From Lantana camara (taxonomy: Eukaryota > Streptophyta > Magnoliopsida > Lamiales > Verbenaceae), in contig CM074865.1 in the NCBI GenBank assembly GCA_037501455.1, positions 8,877,001-8,941,000 of the forward strand: 64,000 bases of DNA, written 5' to 3'. The notes under the pieces were generated by a model. That model ran no database searches, was not told the DNA's origin, and saw only the letters and a list, made by a program, of their open reading frames with translations. This document shows positions 1 through 11,031 of the stretch, in pieces. The position numbers and the translations under genes were made by a program. Numbering within the stretch: the first letter of the stretch is position 1; every line of letters begins with the position of its first letter.

Positions 1-881
1 ATTGTCCTTGACTCTTTTTAACCCCGAAAGGCTTCTTTTTAGAACTTCCAGCCTCAACATAATTCACGCTGGATTGTCTTTGAACAAAATTCTTACCATC
101 GCGTTTCCGAGCCTCCTCTTCAATACGCAGATGTTTCTGAATTTGTTCCAAGAACATATCCTCAGATTTATGCATCAATCTCTTTGCATAATCTTTCCAG
201 GCAGGAGGGAGCTTTGAAATTATAGCTCCTACCTGGAAGGCTTCTGGAAGGACAATTTTCACCATCCGTAGTTTGTTTACAATTACCTGGAGCTCATGCA
301 CTTGCTCCAGGATTGGCTTATTATCAACCATTTTGAAATCGAGGTATTTAGATACTAAGTATTTGTTAGTACCTTCTTCCTCAGCCTTATACTTGTATTC
401 CAACACCTCCCAAAGCTCTCTAGGTGATTTGACGTTTGTGTACAGATCATATAATCTGTCAGAGAGAGTGTTGAGGATGTGGCCACGAGCCAACTCTTCA
501 TCTTCAGCCCTTTTTCTACTTTGTTGTTGAAGAGTCTCCACAATCTCTTGGTGGATCTGTACAACATTCTTGGAAGGACCTGTTGCTGCAGTGTTGGGAG
601 GAGCAGCAACTCCTGTTGTCGGAGGATTGGCAGGAGGAGCACCGCCTGCTGTAGTGGTATTTGCAGGAGGAGAAACAACTGCAGTGATTGGTGGATCCAG
701 ACCAACGGGATGGGGGAGCAGGAGGATCTTCTGGAATTGGTGGCAGGTTGGGATCCAGAACATAGGTCAGCTTCAAGACGGTAAGCAGGAACTTCATCTT
801 GTCTTGCCAGCGGCTGAAGTTGTTTCCATCGAAGCGATCCAACTTCTGCTGGTTCATGATGCGGAAGGATTCTGATTCCAT
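1..881 (-). pseudogene. gag: Ty1-copia gag fragment (old copia, copy 1)
   Basis: This is the N-terminal part of a copia gag polyprotein on the minus strand, cut by the window edge. The start codon is at 881-879 and opens with MESESFRIMNQQKLDRFDG, then a W-containing segment typical of copia gag and a proline-rich stretch. The frame is lost near 760-720, after which gag-like sequence continues in another frame towards position 1. The same break exists in the duplicate at 43284-44181, so it predates the segmental duplication. Gag would form the particle that packages element RNA. The zinc knuckle and pol lie off-window to the left. Confidence 0.85.
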
Positions 882-903
882 TTTCAGATTAACACTTTAA
901 GAT

Positions 904-1655
904 TGTTGAGAAAATGAGAGAAATTGGATCAGAATGACACAGGTAATCCCTCTCCTTAAAGTGTTAATCGCCCCTACTCTCAGAGTTTGCTAAAGGTTGC
1001 AGACGATTTACTTTTAGGATATATGTCAAACTGGTAAGAATATGAATTCAGACAATAGCAATTTGCCAGAATTCAGGTGAGTTTTGCTGTCTTTTTCAGG
1101 TGAGGGAATGAGGTATATATATAGGTTTCAGATGTTTGGCAGCCATAAAGTGGGAATTTGAAATGGTCAAATTCAGGTGTTAATGACCTGAAATTAGCAT
1201 CATAATTGCCCACTATCTGACTGTTACATCCCTCAACGGATCTGACTTTTGAGTCAGATTCGGATGTACCTGGACATTCGTTCAAAAGTTTGAACTTTTG
1301 GACAAGACTAGACCGGCTCTGGCTCAAAAAGTAAGGCTATGGGCTCGGCGAAGTGCGCCATCAAACGCCACATTCGCCCATGCCCGTGCGCGGACGGTGC
1401 GGTACACAGCACCGCGAGTGAACCCATTAGTCCTCTCTTGAGTCCCATAATTTAATAACACATACAACCTTTTAATATATAAAGCTGCCTACTTAGTGTT
1501 ACTTTTCCAATGTGGGACACAAAAACCAATGCACATTTTTCCAAATAACTCTTGATATACCTTTGCATAATTATTGATTAATCCTCCAACAATTAATCAT
1601 ATATATATTAATTCTTCAATAATTAATTATATCTATATGCACAGCATATTCAACA
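904..1655 (-). repeat. LTR of old copia, copy 1
   Basis: This 752-bp LTR starts TGTTGAG and ends TTCAACA, and matches the LTR at 44204-44957 nearly base for base. Read with the minus-strand gag it is the 5' LTR. It is followed by CGAGA (1656-1660), the counterpart of the CCAGA target duplication seen at the partner locus. Confidence 0.9.
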
Positions 1656-2259
1656 CGAGAAACTTAAAAATGAAGAAAGAAAAAGTCAATTTAAGATTAC
1701 GTAATACAGCTTTTACTTAAATTAGGTTTGACCATGCACATACTTAATTTATTAATTTAAGGTTAGAATTTCGTGTTCTTCTCACATTTTGAATTTTAAT
1801 TATGATTAATCACACGAAAATTGTATTTCATTCTTCTAGAATTAGTTACGATTTGGCTAAATTAACCTAAGATTCTTGGGACTTAGTTGTCTCTGCGAAT
1901 AATATCCATGAATTTGGCACGCCAACGGCCTAACTAGCAAGTACATGCATATGTATATTATATTCCCATTGATATTTTAGTTCTTATTAATTCTACATTA
2001 TAAGTACATAATATAATAATATATATATATCTATAAATTAAAAGGTTGGTTTGAAGATATGTGGTCTTACATTTCATTATATTTTTATATTGAATTACAA
2101 ATTAGTATAAAAAAATAAACCTAATGAAATATATTATATATAGTATCTGTCTAAAATTAAAGGACTGAAAAACGAGGTTCTAATTAAAAAGCGTGGACGT
2201 ATCAATGTTCTTCAATAATCGATGCCTGATTTGAACCGAAGAAAAGGAAAAAAAAGACT
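1656..2259. other. Remnant intron 2 of the copy-1 SABATH gene
   Basis: AT-rich non-coding DNA shared with 44958-45555. By comparison with the copy-2 locus it is intron sequence between SABATH exons 2 and 3, downstream of the copia insertion. No gene or RNA is visible in it. Confidence 0.65.
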
Positions 2260-2640
2260 GAGTTAATTGCACGAAAACCCCCTGTGTTATGCCTAATTAG
2301 CACTCTGAACCCTGTGTTTCAACAATTAACATAAAAAACCCTGTGAATTACTTTAATTATCACTGAGAACCCTTCGTCCGTGCTTGGTGTCACACGCGCC
2401 CTAAATGCAATTGGGATTACAAATTTTTGCACTTATTGACTGTTAAATGACATTTATAACCCTCTCTAACCTAATAAAATTAAACTCATATTTTCTAATT
2501 TTTTTTGAATTCCAAAACAATACACTTCAAATATTATAAAAAAATAAAAACAAAATAAATTAAAAAAAGTTTAAAAATATATATAATTTACATTAAATTC
2601 AAAAAAAAATATAAATATATAATATATTATATAATACATC

Positions 2641-2671
<31 letters not shown>

Positions 2672-2888
2672 CTCCAAGCTTTCTTCAAATCATGGGGCTT
2701 CCGATACGGCGGAGGCCACCACGGCAGCGGACGGCGGAAGCCGCCCTCTCCAACTGCCCAACAAGAATTTCATTTTTCTCCACCCAAAGCTAAAAGAATG
2801 ATTTTGATTTATATTTTCCAAAACAAAGAAAAAAAAAATGAGGCTCAGATCTGTGACATCAACGAGGCACAGAGAAAGCAACGCCGCC

Positions 2889-3011
2889 ATGGCTGCAGAA
2901 CCGCCAGCAACATGCGGTGGCGAAAACCACAGCTCCGCCGCGGCCGCCCCGCCAAGATACGAGTCGGATCTCCCCACACTCAATCCATTAGCTCAGAAAA
3001 CAAGAACATAA
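2889..3011 (+). CDS. Captured 5' coding exon inside the MULE (fragment)
   Basis: A 40-codon reading frame starts MAAEPPATCGG in a strong plant start context (GCCGCCATGG), with an alanine/proline-rich N-terminus typical of real plant proteins. It runs to TAA at 3009-3011. I do not recognise the parent gene. It lies in the only GC-rich part of the element, preceded by untranslated-like sequence, as expected for a host exon picked up by a Pack-MULE. The downstream 26-bp stretch beginning near 3001 recurs at about 3091, so the captured segment also holds a short direct repeat. It may not be expressed, and chance openness of GC-rich DNA is the alternative. Confidence 0.4.
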   Translation: MAAEPPATCGGENHSSAAAAPPRYESDLPTLNPLAQKTRT

Positions 3012-3309
3012 ATCATCACAGCCTCTTACATCAACCCGTATGGAGGATTCCAACCAGGACCTTCTGCAAATTTGCAGAAATCCCATTCCAACAAGAACAT
3101 AAATCATCACAGCCTCTCTCACGCAACGTACATACATAAGCACACAAAATCCCAAATCTTCAAATTGGTGATGGAGGTGGTGGTAGAAGGCGGTGGTGTT
3201 TGCGGGGTCCGGATCTGGCGCGATGGTGGTGGCTGAGCCAGATCTGGCGAGCTCCGGATCTGGTGTGATGGTGGTGGCGGAATGGGCTGAGCGACGGTGG
3301 AGATGAAGG

Positions 3310-3340
3310 GAGGAGGGGGGGGGGGGGGGGGGGGGGGGGG
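3310..3340. repeat. Poly-G tract
   Basis: About 30 near-continuous G residues inside the MULE. The tract could form a G-quadruplex, and its exact length is likely to be unreliable in sequencing. Confidence 0.85.
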
Positions 3341-4060
3341 CGCTGGCGGAATGAATTTGGTTGTGGTACAGGTGCAGGCAACCTTCGGATCTCCTGGAGA
3401 AGAAGAAGATTTTTTTTGCCTTTTTTTTTTAATTTCTTTGAAATGTATATATGTAAATTATGTGTGCATATATATGTATATATATTTGTTGGGAAATATA
3501 TATTATATATATGTATGTGTGTTTGCATTAGTGTATAATAATTTCTATACAATGTAAATTAAAATTATAATTAGTGTATAATATATGTAATTTTTATTAT
3601 AATATTATATATATTTATTAATTTATAAATTTTTTAATAAATATGATAATATAATTTAAGAATGTAAATTTTAAATTATAAAATTTTTAATTTAAGTATT
3701 TTTTTATGAAAGTGAGTGATGGTTTAGCCTTGGGTAATTTCAAAAAGGGCAAAATAGACATTTTAAGTCCTTTATTACCGTTTAAGGGTTAAAGGGGACG
3801 GTGAGCTACTTTAAAAATTCACAGGGTTTTTCATGCTAATTATTGAAACACAGGGTCTTGCATGCTAATTAGGCAAAACACAGGGTTTTTGGCGCAATTA
3901 ACTCAAAAAAGACTACTAATATAGTCATTTACATAATATTCTTTGAAATGTGTTTTCTTAAAGACAGATTAATTTATATTCTCATTACGTCTATTTTATT
4001 CATCAAACTCTTAATTATTAAAAGAAATTGGGTTAATTATGTGAATGAAATGAAATGCAG

Positions 4061-4762
4061 GTGCCACCAGGGCTGGAAAAGGACAATGGCAAGCATGTAA
4101 ACAAAGGAAGTATCTACATATCAAAGACTAGTCCAGCTTGTGTAGTCAGAGCCTATCTCCATCAATTTCAAAGCGATTTTGTCGATTTTCTGCGATCACG
4201 GGCGACGAAGTGGTCGGTGGTGGCGGGATGTTGCTGTCGTTTATGGGCCGAAGATCGCCGGAGGCATCTGATGAAGAGTGCTGCAAGCCATGGGAGCTTC
4301 TTGCTCAAGCAATAATCAGCATGGCAGCTCAGGTATTTTTAATTTAAGGGCATAAGTATGCTTCTTAGTTCTCACACAATTTATTAATTGATCTCATTAT
4401 ATATATATATATATATATATAGGGTCTTGTTGCAGAGGAGACAATAGACTCTTTAAATGCCCCTTACTATGCTCCATCTGCCGAGGAAGTGAAAGATGTA
4501 ATACAAGAAGAGGGTTCATTTCTCATCAATCATCTCGAAGAACGCATTCGATGAATGCAATCTCAACCTTGAAAAGCTGTCGGGGGGTGAACGAGTGGCT
4601 AAGAACATCAGGGCGGTCGTGGAAACGATGCTGGAGTTGCATTTTGGAGCAGAAATAATGGATGAATTGTTTGTTAGGTATGGAAAGTTAGTTGATGATT
4701 ATATCTCCAGAAGTAGGGGAAAGCTTATCAATTTGGTCATTTCTCTAACAAGGAAGGCCTAA
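4061..4762 (+). pseudogene. SABATH methyltransferase, exons 3-4 (copy 1)
   Basis: SABATH enzymes transfer a methyl group from S-adenosylmethionine to carboxyl groups (salicylate, jasmonate, benzoate and others) or ring nitrogens in the cytosol. Exon 3 is 4061-4332: it follows an acceptor ending TGCAG, starts VPPGLEKDNGKHVNKG and has the family's NKGSIYIS segment. Exon 4 is 4423-4762, opening [12 protein letters not shown] and closing with INLVISLTRKA before TAA. One base is missing near 4203 relative to copy 2, shifting exon 3. A second frameshift near 4531-4545 (after INHLE) is shared with copy 2 and truncates the C-terminal third. Exons 1-2 lie off-window. Certainly family-derived; not functional as read. 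Confidence 0.9.
4399..4422. repeat. (TA)n microsatellite in SABATH intron 3
   Basis: A TA run directly before exon 4. It is longer than the equivalent run in copy 2 (about 46046-46059), as expected for a slipping microsatellite. Confidence 0.9.
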
Positions 4763-7556
4763 GTTGATGGAAACGTAGTGTGCCCAAAAATTCTCAACTT
4801 TATTACTCACAAAAAATTAGTGATACAATACTTACAAGTCTCCAACTATTTTCTCCTTGACTAAGTTAGCTGCTGCTAGTAATACAAATATCCCCTGTTT
4901 CTTTTTTAATACAGAGACCTTTTTCTAATCTTTTTTCTCTTAATTACATAACACATATTTTGTTTCTATTTATATTAATATTAACCGACTCTAATGATCT
5001 TTCTAACATCCTTGAGCTGCTTCCAATTTTTGCTGCCACATGTCTTTCCTCCAGATTTAGTGTTTTCTCATTTCTTAATTAAACTTTCAGTCATGGACCA
5101 TTATGATTTATACTATTATTATTTTACGTAACTTTAACGCTCATGAAGTACCAAATTTATTAACTACATTTACTTCGTTCCTCTCACAAAGTTATTCCTT
5201 TTTAGATATACACAACTTGCCAGATTTTGAAATTAATTTCAATAATACTCAACCCCAAAAATTATTACGAAAATCCCCCAAAGCAATGAATGTCAATTAT
5301 TTACAAATTCCAACTATTTTTTTGGAAAATTACTTATTTCCCACACGGACACTTGAATTCCCATTAATATGTCAAGTTTTATACATTAAAATCTCATCTC
5401 CCTCTCCTCAAAATAACTTATTGCTAAGTTTCTTTCTCAATAGATGTGAGCGCCGCTGCTTTCGTAGGTTATTCTAACTCGAATTTGATCAGGTTAAATC
5501 AATGTAACGAGGAGAATATTATACATTTATCGTGTGATCGATGTATGTTAAATTTTAGTGAAAGTAATCAATCAAATGACGAATATAATATGTTTATTTA
5601 TATAATTGACTAAGTTTGATCGAACTGGTTTTGAATTGGAATTCCATACGATGGTAAAGGCTCCACGGATAATATTATTTTCTTGTTACAAATATTAACT
5701 ATTTAATAATTTTACTCTGTGACATATACCTATGTTGATGCAAACCAGCCTTTTCACTTTATGAATATTATTAATAGAGATTAATTAAATTTGACTTAAT
5801 CAGTCATAATTATTGAGATCTGAACTTAATCTCAGTTGGGTAAAAGTCCCATCCGGGGCTAGATTCGGACACATAAATAAATGTGAACCGCTTTTGTTCT
5901 TTTTCCATTACAAAATATAGATATAATAAATTATACATTTTTCAAATAGAATTTGATGCAATTTTGTTTTATAGGTATGTCGAGACCCCTTCAAATAAGT
6001 TAAATGGCTGGATAATCTATAATATTAATGGATTCTTATTGTGTAGAAATTAGAAATGCAAATTAGAACCGGCTGCTGCGGCTAGTAGGTTGTGACAATT
6101 ATTAGTGGAATATTACTACTTTTATTTCATTTTAATTTTGGGAAATAAGTTATTCATTGCTTTATATATGTGGTGGGAACATACATTTTATTGTAATTAA
6201 TTTTGGAATATTAAATATCTGAATAAATTATTATAATGTTAGTGAGTTACGCCAGTCGAGATAAAAGATGAATTTCAATAACTGTTTTTATTGGTATTAT
6301 GAAGTTATTAATGATGGATCAAAAACTAAGTGGCAAGCTTAAGAGAGTATAACCTAAAAAAAGCTCCATTGATGGTTAACCTAGGGTGTTCATAAGGTCA
6401 CACATCATTGGAAATGTCATCAACATAAAGACGATCTTTCTATACAAGCTAGGCACTCTGTGGATTCTTGCTACTGTCCGGAATATTGGGTGTCTCTATA
6501 AGAGATCAGTGAATAATTCAGTAGTATCGATCTATAATAGGTATTGATAGTGGCTCATTCTAAAATTATTACTTGCATGCTACGTTTCTATTGGGTAGTT
6601 TGCGCTAGTTATTTGAGTGACATGTGGATCATGTCTCATTGTATAAACTTCTAAAGCTTTCGATTTTGATTTATATATGAGAGGATTCTCGATAATAACT
6701 CTACAATTCCTTTGACCGATTTGGGGAAAAAAAAAAAAATTTAAAGAAGTTAAGTTTGCCTCAGTAGATACTGTAGCACCCCGTACGGTGGGTTACCACA
6801 TCCCCTGCACCTAAGCTTAATCCACATACGAGATGGGAAATCTGTACTTGAACCAAACAGAGGCGAACGGGAGATCGACAGACTCACACCTAAGGTAGGC
6901 GGAACGTAGACCTTGCAACAAAACAAAATCCTAAAGCAAATGCGTATGCGGAAGCTAATCGTACATTCAAAATTTAGAAGCACAAGCAATACGTGACGGA
7001 CTCAAATCTTTTCCTAGAAGCCTGTTCCGAAATCAAGTTACATAAATTAACAATACTTACGTAAGATACTAATATACTTATTTAAAATTCAAATCAAATG
7101 AAATGCAACAGAACCAAAAGAACAAAAGAAAGGAAGCCTTATAATAAATTGGCACTACTATAGTTCCATTTTTGTCTATTTTGGATTTGAAGGCCTTATA
7201 GCTTATACCAACTATTAGTTGTAACCATATTATATAATAACATCAATTAATTTTTTGCTGAGGGATTGGACTACATCTTTTATCCATTGTGTGTGTGAGA
7301 TTTCATTTCAATTTCTTTAATATCGGAAATTGGAAGCAACCAAATTAAAGTCGTTGACCTCATCCACAAAATGTTTTTCGACGTTCATCGTGGCTAAAAT
7401 CTTTTATTCGTTAGTTGATGTAATTTGATGTTCGATATTTATTAATTTAATTGGTAATTTAATTTTATGCATGAGTAATGAAGTGTCTTGAAAAAACAAT
7501 TAATTTTTGGGACCTAAGTAATTTGAGAAATTCGTAAATTGATACATAAGTTGTTA
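4763..7556. other. Duplicated intergenic DNA
   Basis: AT-rich sequence shared with 46401-51426. Open frames are short, differ between copies and resemble no family. A somewhat GC-richer patch at 6750-7010 (shared with 50500-50750) begins with an LTR-like GTAGCACCCC and may be an old retroelement relic. I see no RNA gene. Confidence 0.6.
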
Positions 7557-7564
7557 GTACCGCC

Positions 7565-8218
7565 CAATGTTTTAAAAACCGGACCGGACCGGACCGTCGA
7601 CCGGCCGGAAGGACGAACCGGTCATCACCCCAAAACCGTTCGCACTCAAAAACCGCTCTATTTTGTGAAAACCGTTTCGAACCGCGGTTGGACCGTTCGG
7701 ACCGTAAAACCGTTCCCGGATCAAGTGAACCGTTCGATTTTTTAAAAAACAATAAATTGATAAAATTAAACCCCAATTTCTCTAATTTTCTATATTTTTC
7801 TCCACTATTTCTATATGTTTTATGCAACCACTTCTTCAAAACTAATGTATTATGTATTTTTATTTAATTTGGGATGATTATTTTCTTGTCTCGGACTTTT
7901 GAACTTTAAATGTTCATGTTACGAATCATGAATTATGAATTTGTGTTTTATTTTAGTTCATAATCTTTGGTTTTTAATTCATTGTTTATAATATTCTTAT
8001 ATTTGCATATTATATTTGTATATAAATTGAAAAAATATAAAAGTAAATTTTAAAATATATTTTATTATTTATTATTTATAAATATTTAATATTTAATATT
8101 ATTTATGACATAATTATGACGTCATCGGTTCGACCACGGTTGATCCAACGGTTGAACCAGTGACCCTTGACCCAGTTGATTTTCCGGTTCCCTTAACGGT
8201 CCGGTTTTTAAAACATTG
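7565..8218. mobile_element. hAT-type non-autonomous element
   Basis: This 654-bp insertion in copy 1 is absent from copy 2 (near 51423). The terminal inverted repeat is CAATGTTTTAAAAACCGG and the subterminal regions are rich in ACCGG/CCGGT. The 8-bp target duplication GTACCGCC flanks it (7557-7564 and 8219-8226). The length of the duplication points to the hAT superfamily. The interior is AT-rich and encodes nothing. A relative sits at 59249-59973. Confidence 0.88.
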
Positions 8219-8529
8219 GTACCGCCCTTAATGGTGAGGACATATATATCAAGGATGATCAATCATTTCGTTTTGTTGGTGACAGTGAGTGACATTTATT
8301 TCTTTAACGAAAGAGAAAGAAGAGCGAATGTTTGAAATAAAGCCTACAAAGATACCCCACTAATTACGCTTAGTAATTAGTACGTGATGGGAAGTTAAGG
8401 GGCCTAAGGGTGACAAATATATCACTTAGTGCTCCAACTCTGTTTTCTTTTAAGACCATAGAAAATGAGAGGTTGCTTTAATTTATTTAGTTATTGTGAA
8501 AAAAAAGAAAGGTGATTAATATAATTGAT

Positions 8530-8914
8530 CGGACAATTCCTAAAAAATCCCCAAGTGTAAACTTAATTTCCTTTTCACTCCCCCATTTTGAAAAAGTTCC
8601 TGTTCACTCCCCAATTGAAAAACAAAATTTCTTTTCACTCCCCAAGGTTGTATAATAATTCAGGAATTGCGTACAATTTTTAGGGAATTGCGTATAAAAA
8701 TCCTGGAATCTCGTATATACGAGATTCCAGGATTTTTATACGCAATTCCCTCAAAAATGTACGCAATTCCTAAAGACAATGTACGAACATGTACTATTTG
8801 TGGGGACCTAAAAGGAATTTTGTTTTTCAATTGGGGATTGAATGGGAACTTTTTCAAAACTGGGGACCTAAAAGGAATTTTTTCAACTTTTTGGTACTAT
8901 TCAAAGATTTTCCC
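8530..8914. mobile_element. MITE with 9-bp TSD and a central palindrome
   Basis: A 385-bp insertion private to copy 1, flanked by the perfect 9-bp repeat ATAATTGAT (8521-8529 and 8915-8923). The empty site is visible near 51713. Terminal inverted similarity is weak (GGACAATT-like against GGGAAAAT-like). The centre is a perfect 68-bp palindrome (8683-8750) inside a longer imperfect one. A 9-bp TSD suggests a Mutator-like origin. It has no coding capacity. Confidence 0.85.
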
Positions 8915-8923
8915 ATAATTGAT

Positions 8924-9494
8924 TCATCATGAGATGCGCAAAAATGATGAAAACACATCGATCAATATCACTGTAATATTTAAATATTTTTTAAAGTATT
9001 ATTATATTATGTTATATCAAATACTTATATTAAATATTATGTTGGACATTGCTTATTTGAATTTTAAAGATATGACCCTACTCTATTTTTGAACCCTTTG
9101 TCGAGCTCTACCTTGCTCGTATTTCCTTCTGAAGGAGCAAAAGAAATGTCTCGACCTGCTGCCAACGATCTTTTTTTGGAACCCTCTTGAACTGGTCGAT
9201 TCTTCCCTCCCCAATTTGTTTTAGGAACTACTCCTAAGGTCTCCACATCAAGAGCTCGTCAGCAACGACAGAGGAAGCAACCCATTTGTTATGGCAAGGT
9301 GGCTTTTTTTGGCTTTTTCTTTCACAATAAGACCTGAACGATTATCCCTACTCTCGGTAACTTACGAGTTTACGTCTATTCTTGATTGGGTACCACTTTT
9401 TTTTTTTTTCGATTTTTTCTTTATAGCCGTTACCCGAATTCGCACAGCGGTTTTAATGTTCATATTCTTGTATCTATTAGCCAATAAGTTATAT
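8924..9494. other. Conserved intergenic block, unidentified
   Basis: Shared with copy 2 (51713-52290). The 9080-9270 part is less AT-rich than its surroundings and looks like decayed coding sequence. The minus-strand frame there (9064-9246) contains a stop in copy 2, so it is not maintained. I cannot name its source. Confidence 0.4.
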
Positions 9495-10127
9495 TATCAA
9501 CTTAGGGATAATTACCAACGCCCCCCTGAGGTTTGGCGTTATTACAGAATACCCCCTGAGATTTCGAAAATTAAGAACTCCCCCATGAATAGTACAACTT
9601 CGCTTACAAATAGCACCAGGCGTTAATTACACCGTTAAATTCAAATTTAAATTCCAAAAACACCCTTAGGGGGTATATTGTAATTTTACTTAGAGTTTAA
9701 TGACATAATTGTAATATTAGTTAATTTTGGATTTTTTGTAATTAAAAAGTTGTTATTTAATTTAATATTTAATATTTTATCTATAAATATAAATTGAATT
9801 CGATATTCCATGCACATTTATTTATATAAAATATGATAAGTCATAAATTTCCTTTCATATTTATTTCTTAGTTTTAAATATATTTTGTACAAGTCCATTT
9901 AAAGTTAATTTAAAATAATTTATTTGCAATTATAACAAATTTTCCGTCAAAATAAAAATTCATATAAAAAAACCCCACACAAAGATCAACTAGTGCATTA
10001 TCAATTTTTTCCCTCAAAATTGAAAATCATAACAAATACACTAATATCAAAAAATGAATTAGTAAATTCACAAAAATATCCGCCAACCGTTTAAACAATT
10101 ATTTCAAACATTGAACATTATGGTCAA

Positions 10128-10941
10128 TGATGGGATCAAAATACGATCGTCCCACGTTAGGACACGTGGCACCACCGAGATGATGACATCTGTCTCCCCA
10201 AGGTTGCACCCATCAGTGCACGAGCGCTAAGCCCAACGAGCGCAATCCTTCTTCAGGAGTTAAGCCCAACGAGCGCTGTCACTCTCACGAGCGCCATTCA
10301 TACTGTATGATTGGCACGTCCACGTGCCAAGGGAGACCTCTTCGAGCGTCACACTCCCTCAGAGTGGCCTTCCCTTCTGGCTCATTACTTGAACTGGAGC
10401 CTTCATCCCCCCCAGCGGATATCTTGGCCTCCGATACTCTGGGTTGTCACGAGCGTGCTCTTAAGCCCTCGTTACCAACCACCCAAACGGCTCTCTGACA
10501 CATCGTACATGCCCGCGCACCGGCCACTGTTTCCAGCACCAACTTTTAGCCACTTTTGCAGAAGATTCCTCCTAGGTTTCTCTCTCATGACGCCACATGT
10601 TAGGGCAACATTTGGCCAGGACCACATGGGGTAAATGACCAAAGGGTCCCTGACCCTCACCTATAAATAGATAAAGTCATCTTCTACATGGTAAACAATC
10701 TTCATCTCTGGAACTATTACTGAACCAACGTTTCCTCCTTCATACCTTGAACTGACTTGAGCGTCGGAGAGCCAAACTGGGTATCACCCCCGGTTTCCCC
10801 AGCTTGGCCTTCTGATTTTTATTGTGCTTGTCCCAACAGGTAGAACCCCCTTTATCTTCTCCGGCGAGTCTCCGGTGGTTTCCCCCACAAAAACAAATCG
10901 TAAAGTGATTGGATTCGGATCCTCCTATTCGGAACCCATCA
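10128..10941 (+). repeat. 5' LTR of Tat element
   Basis: Bounded by TGATGGG and CCCATCA and immediately followed by the primer-binding site. It contains a TATA box (10662-10669) and, upstream, a cluster of CGAGCGC motifs at 10221, 10236, 10270 and 10288. Confidence 0.95.
10662..10669 (+). promoter_or_regulatory. TATA box of the Tat LTR promoter
   Basis: TATAAATA lies about 280 bp before the LTR end, in the position expected for the U3/R promoter. In the 3' LTR the same site reads CATAAATA, so the downstream LTR promoter is probably weaker. Confidence 0.65.
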
Positions 10942-10945
10942 TTTT

Positions 10946-10960
10946 TGGCGCCGTCTGTGG
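10946..10960 (+). other. Primer-binding site of the Tat element
   Basis: TGGCGCCGTCTGTGG begins four bases after the 5' LTR. TGGCGCC pairs with the 3' end of a plant tRNA, the usual primer type for Tat elements. Confidence 0.75.
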
Positions 10961-11031
10961 AAAACCGGTCCTCGACCCCTTTCTTTCTTTTTGTTGGTAG
11001 AAGAGCAAGCACACTCTTACCCTTTCCAGTC

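Larger units (their letters stand above)
2260..3904. mobile_element. Non-autonomous Mutator-like element (Pack-MULE type)
   Basis: This 1,645-bp insertion is absent from the paralogous site at about 45550. The termini are inverted repeats of roughly 90 bp: the left begins GAGTTAATTGCACG and the reverse complement of the right begins GAGTTAATTGCGCC, both continuing into CCCTGTGTT and GCCTAATTAGCA motifs. The flanks carry a 9-10-bp duplication ending AAAAAGACT (left to 2259, right from 3905), and the empty site in copy 2 has it once. Long TIRs with a 9-10-bp TSD are characteristic of Mutator-like elements. No transposase is encoded. The interior is GC-rich and gene-like (2690-3420), unlike the AT-rich ends. 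Confidence 0.92.

Noticed and set aside
3160..3557. Gly-rich and Pro/His-rich frames around the poly-G tract
   Set aside because: Low-complexity translation of a homopolymer and GGTGGTG repeats; no domain.
9064..9246. 60-codon minus-strand frame (METLGVVPKTNWGG), possible organellar DNA
   Set aside because: I could not match it to any plastid or mitochondrial gene, and the duplicate copy has a stop in it.
10307..10634. Open frames inside the Tat LTRs (also at 21768-22095)
   Set aside because: Present in both LTRs, out of any known domain, in promoter and leader sequence, and differing in length-neutral ways; chance ORFs.
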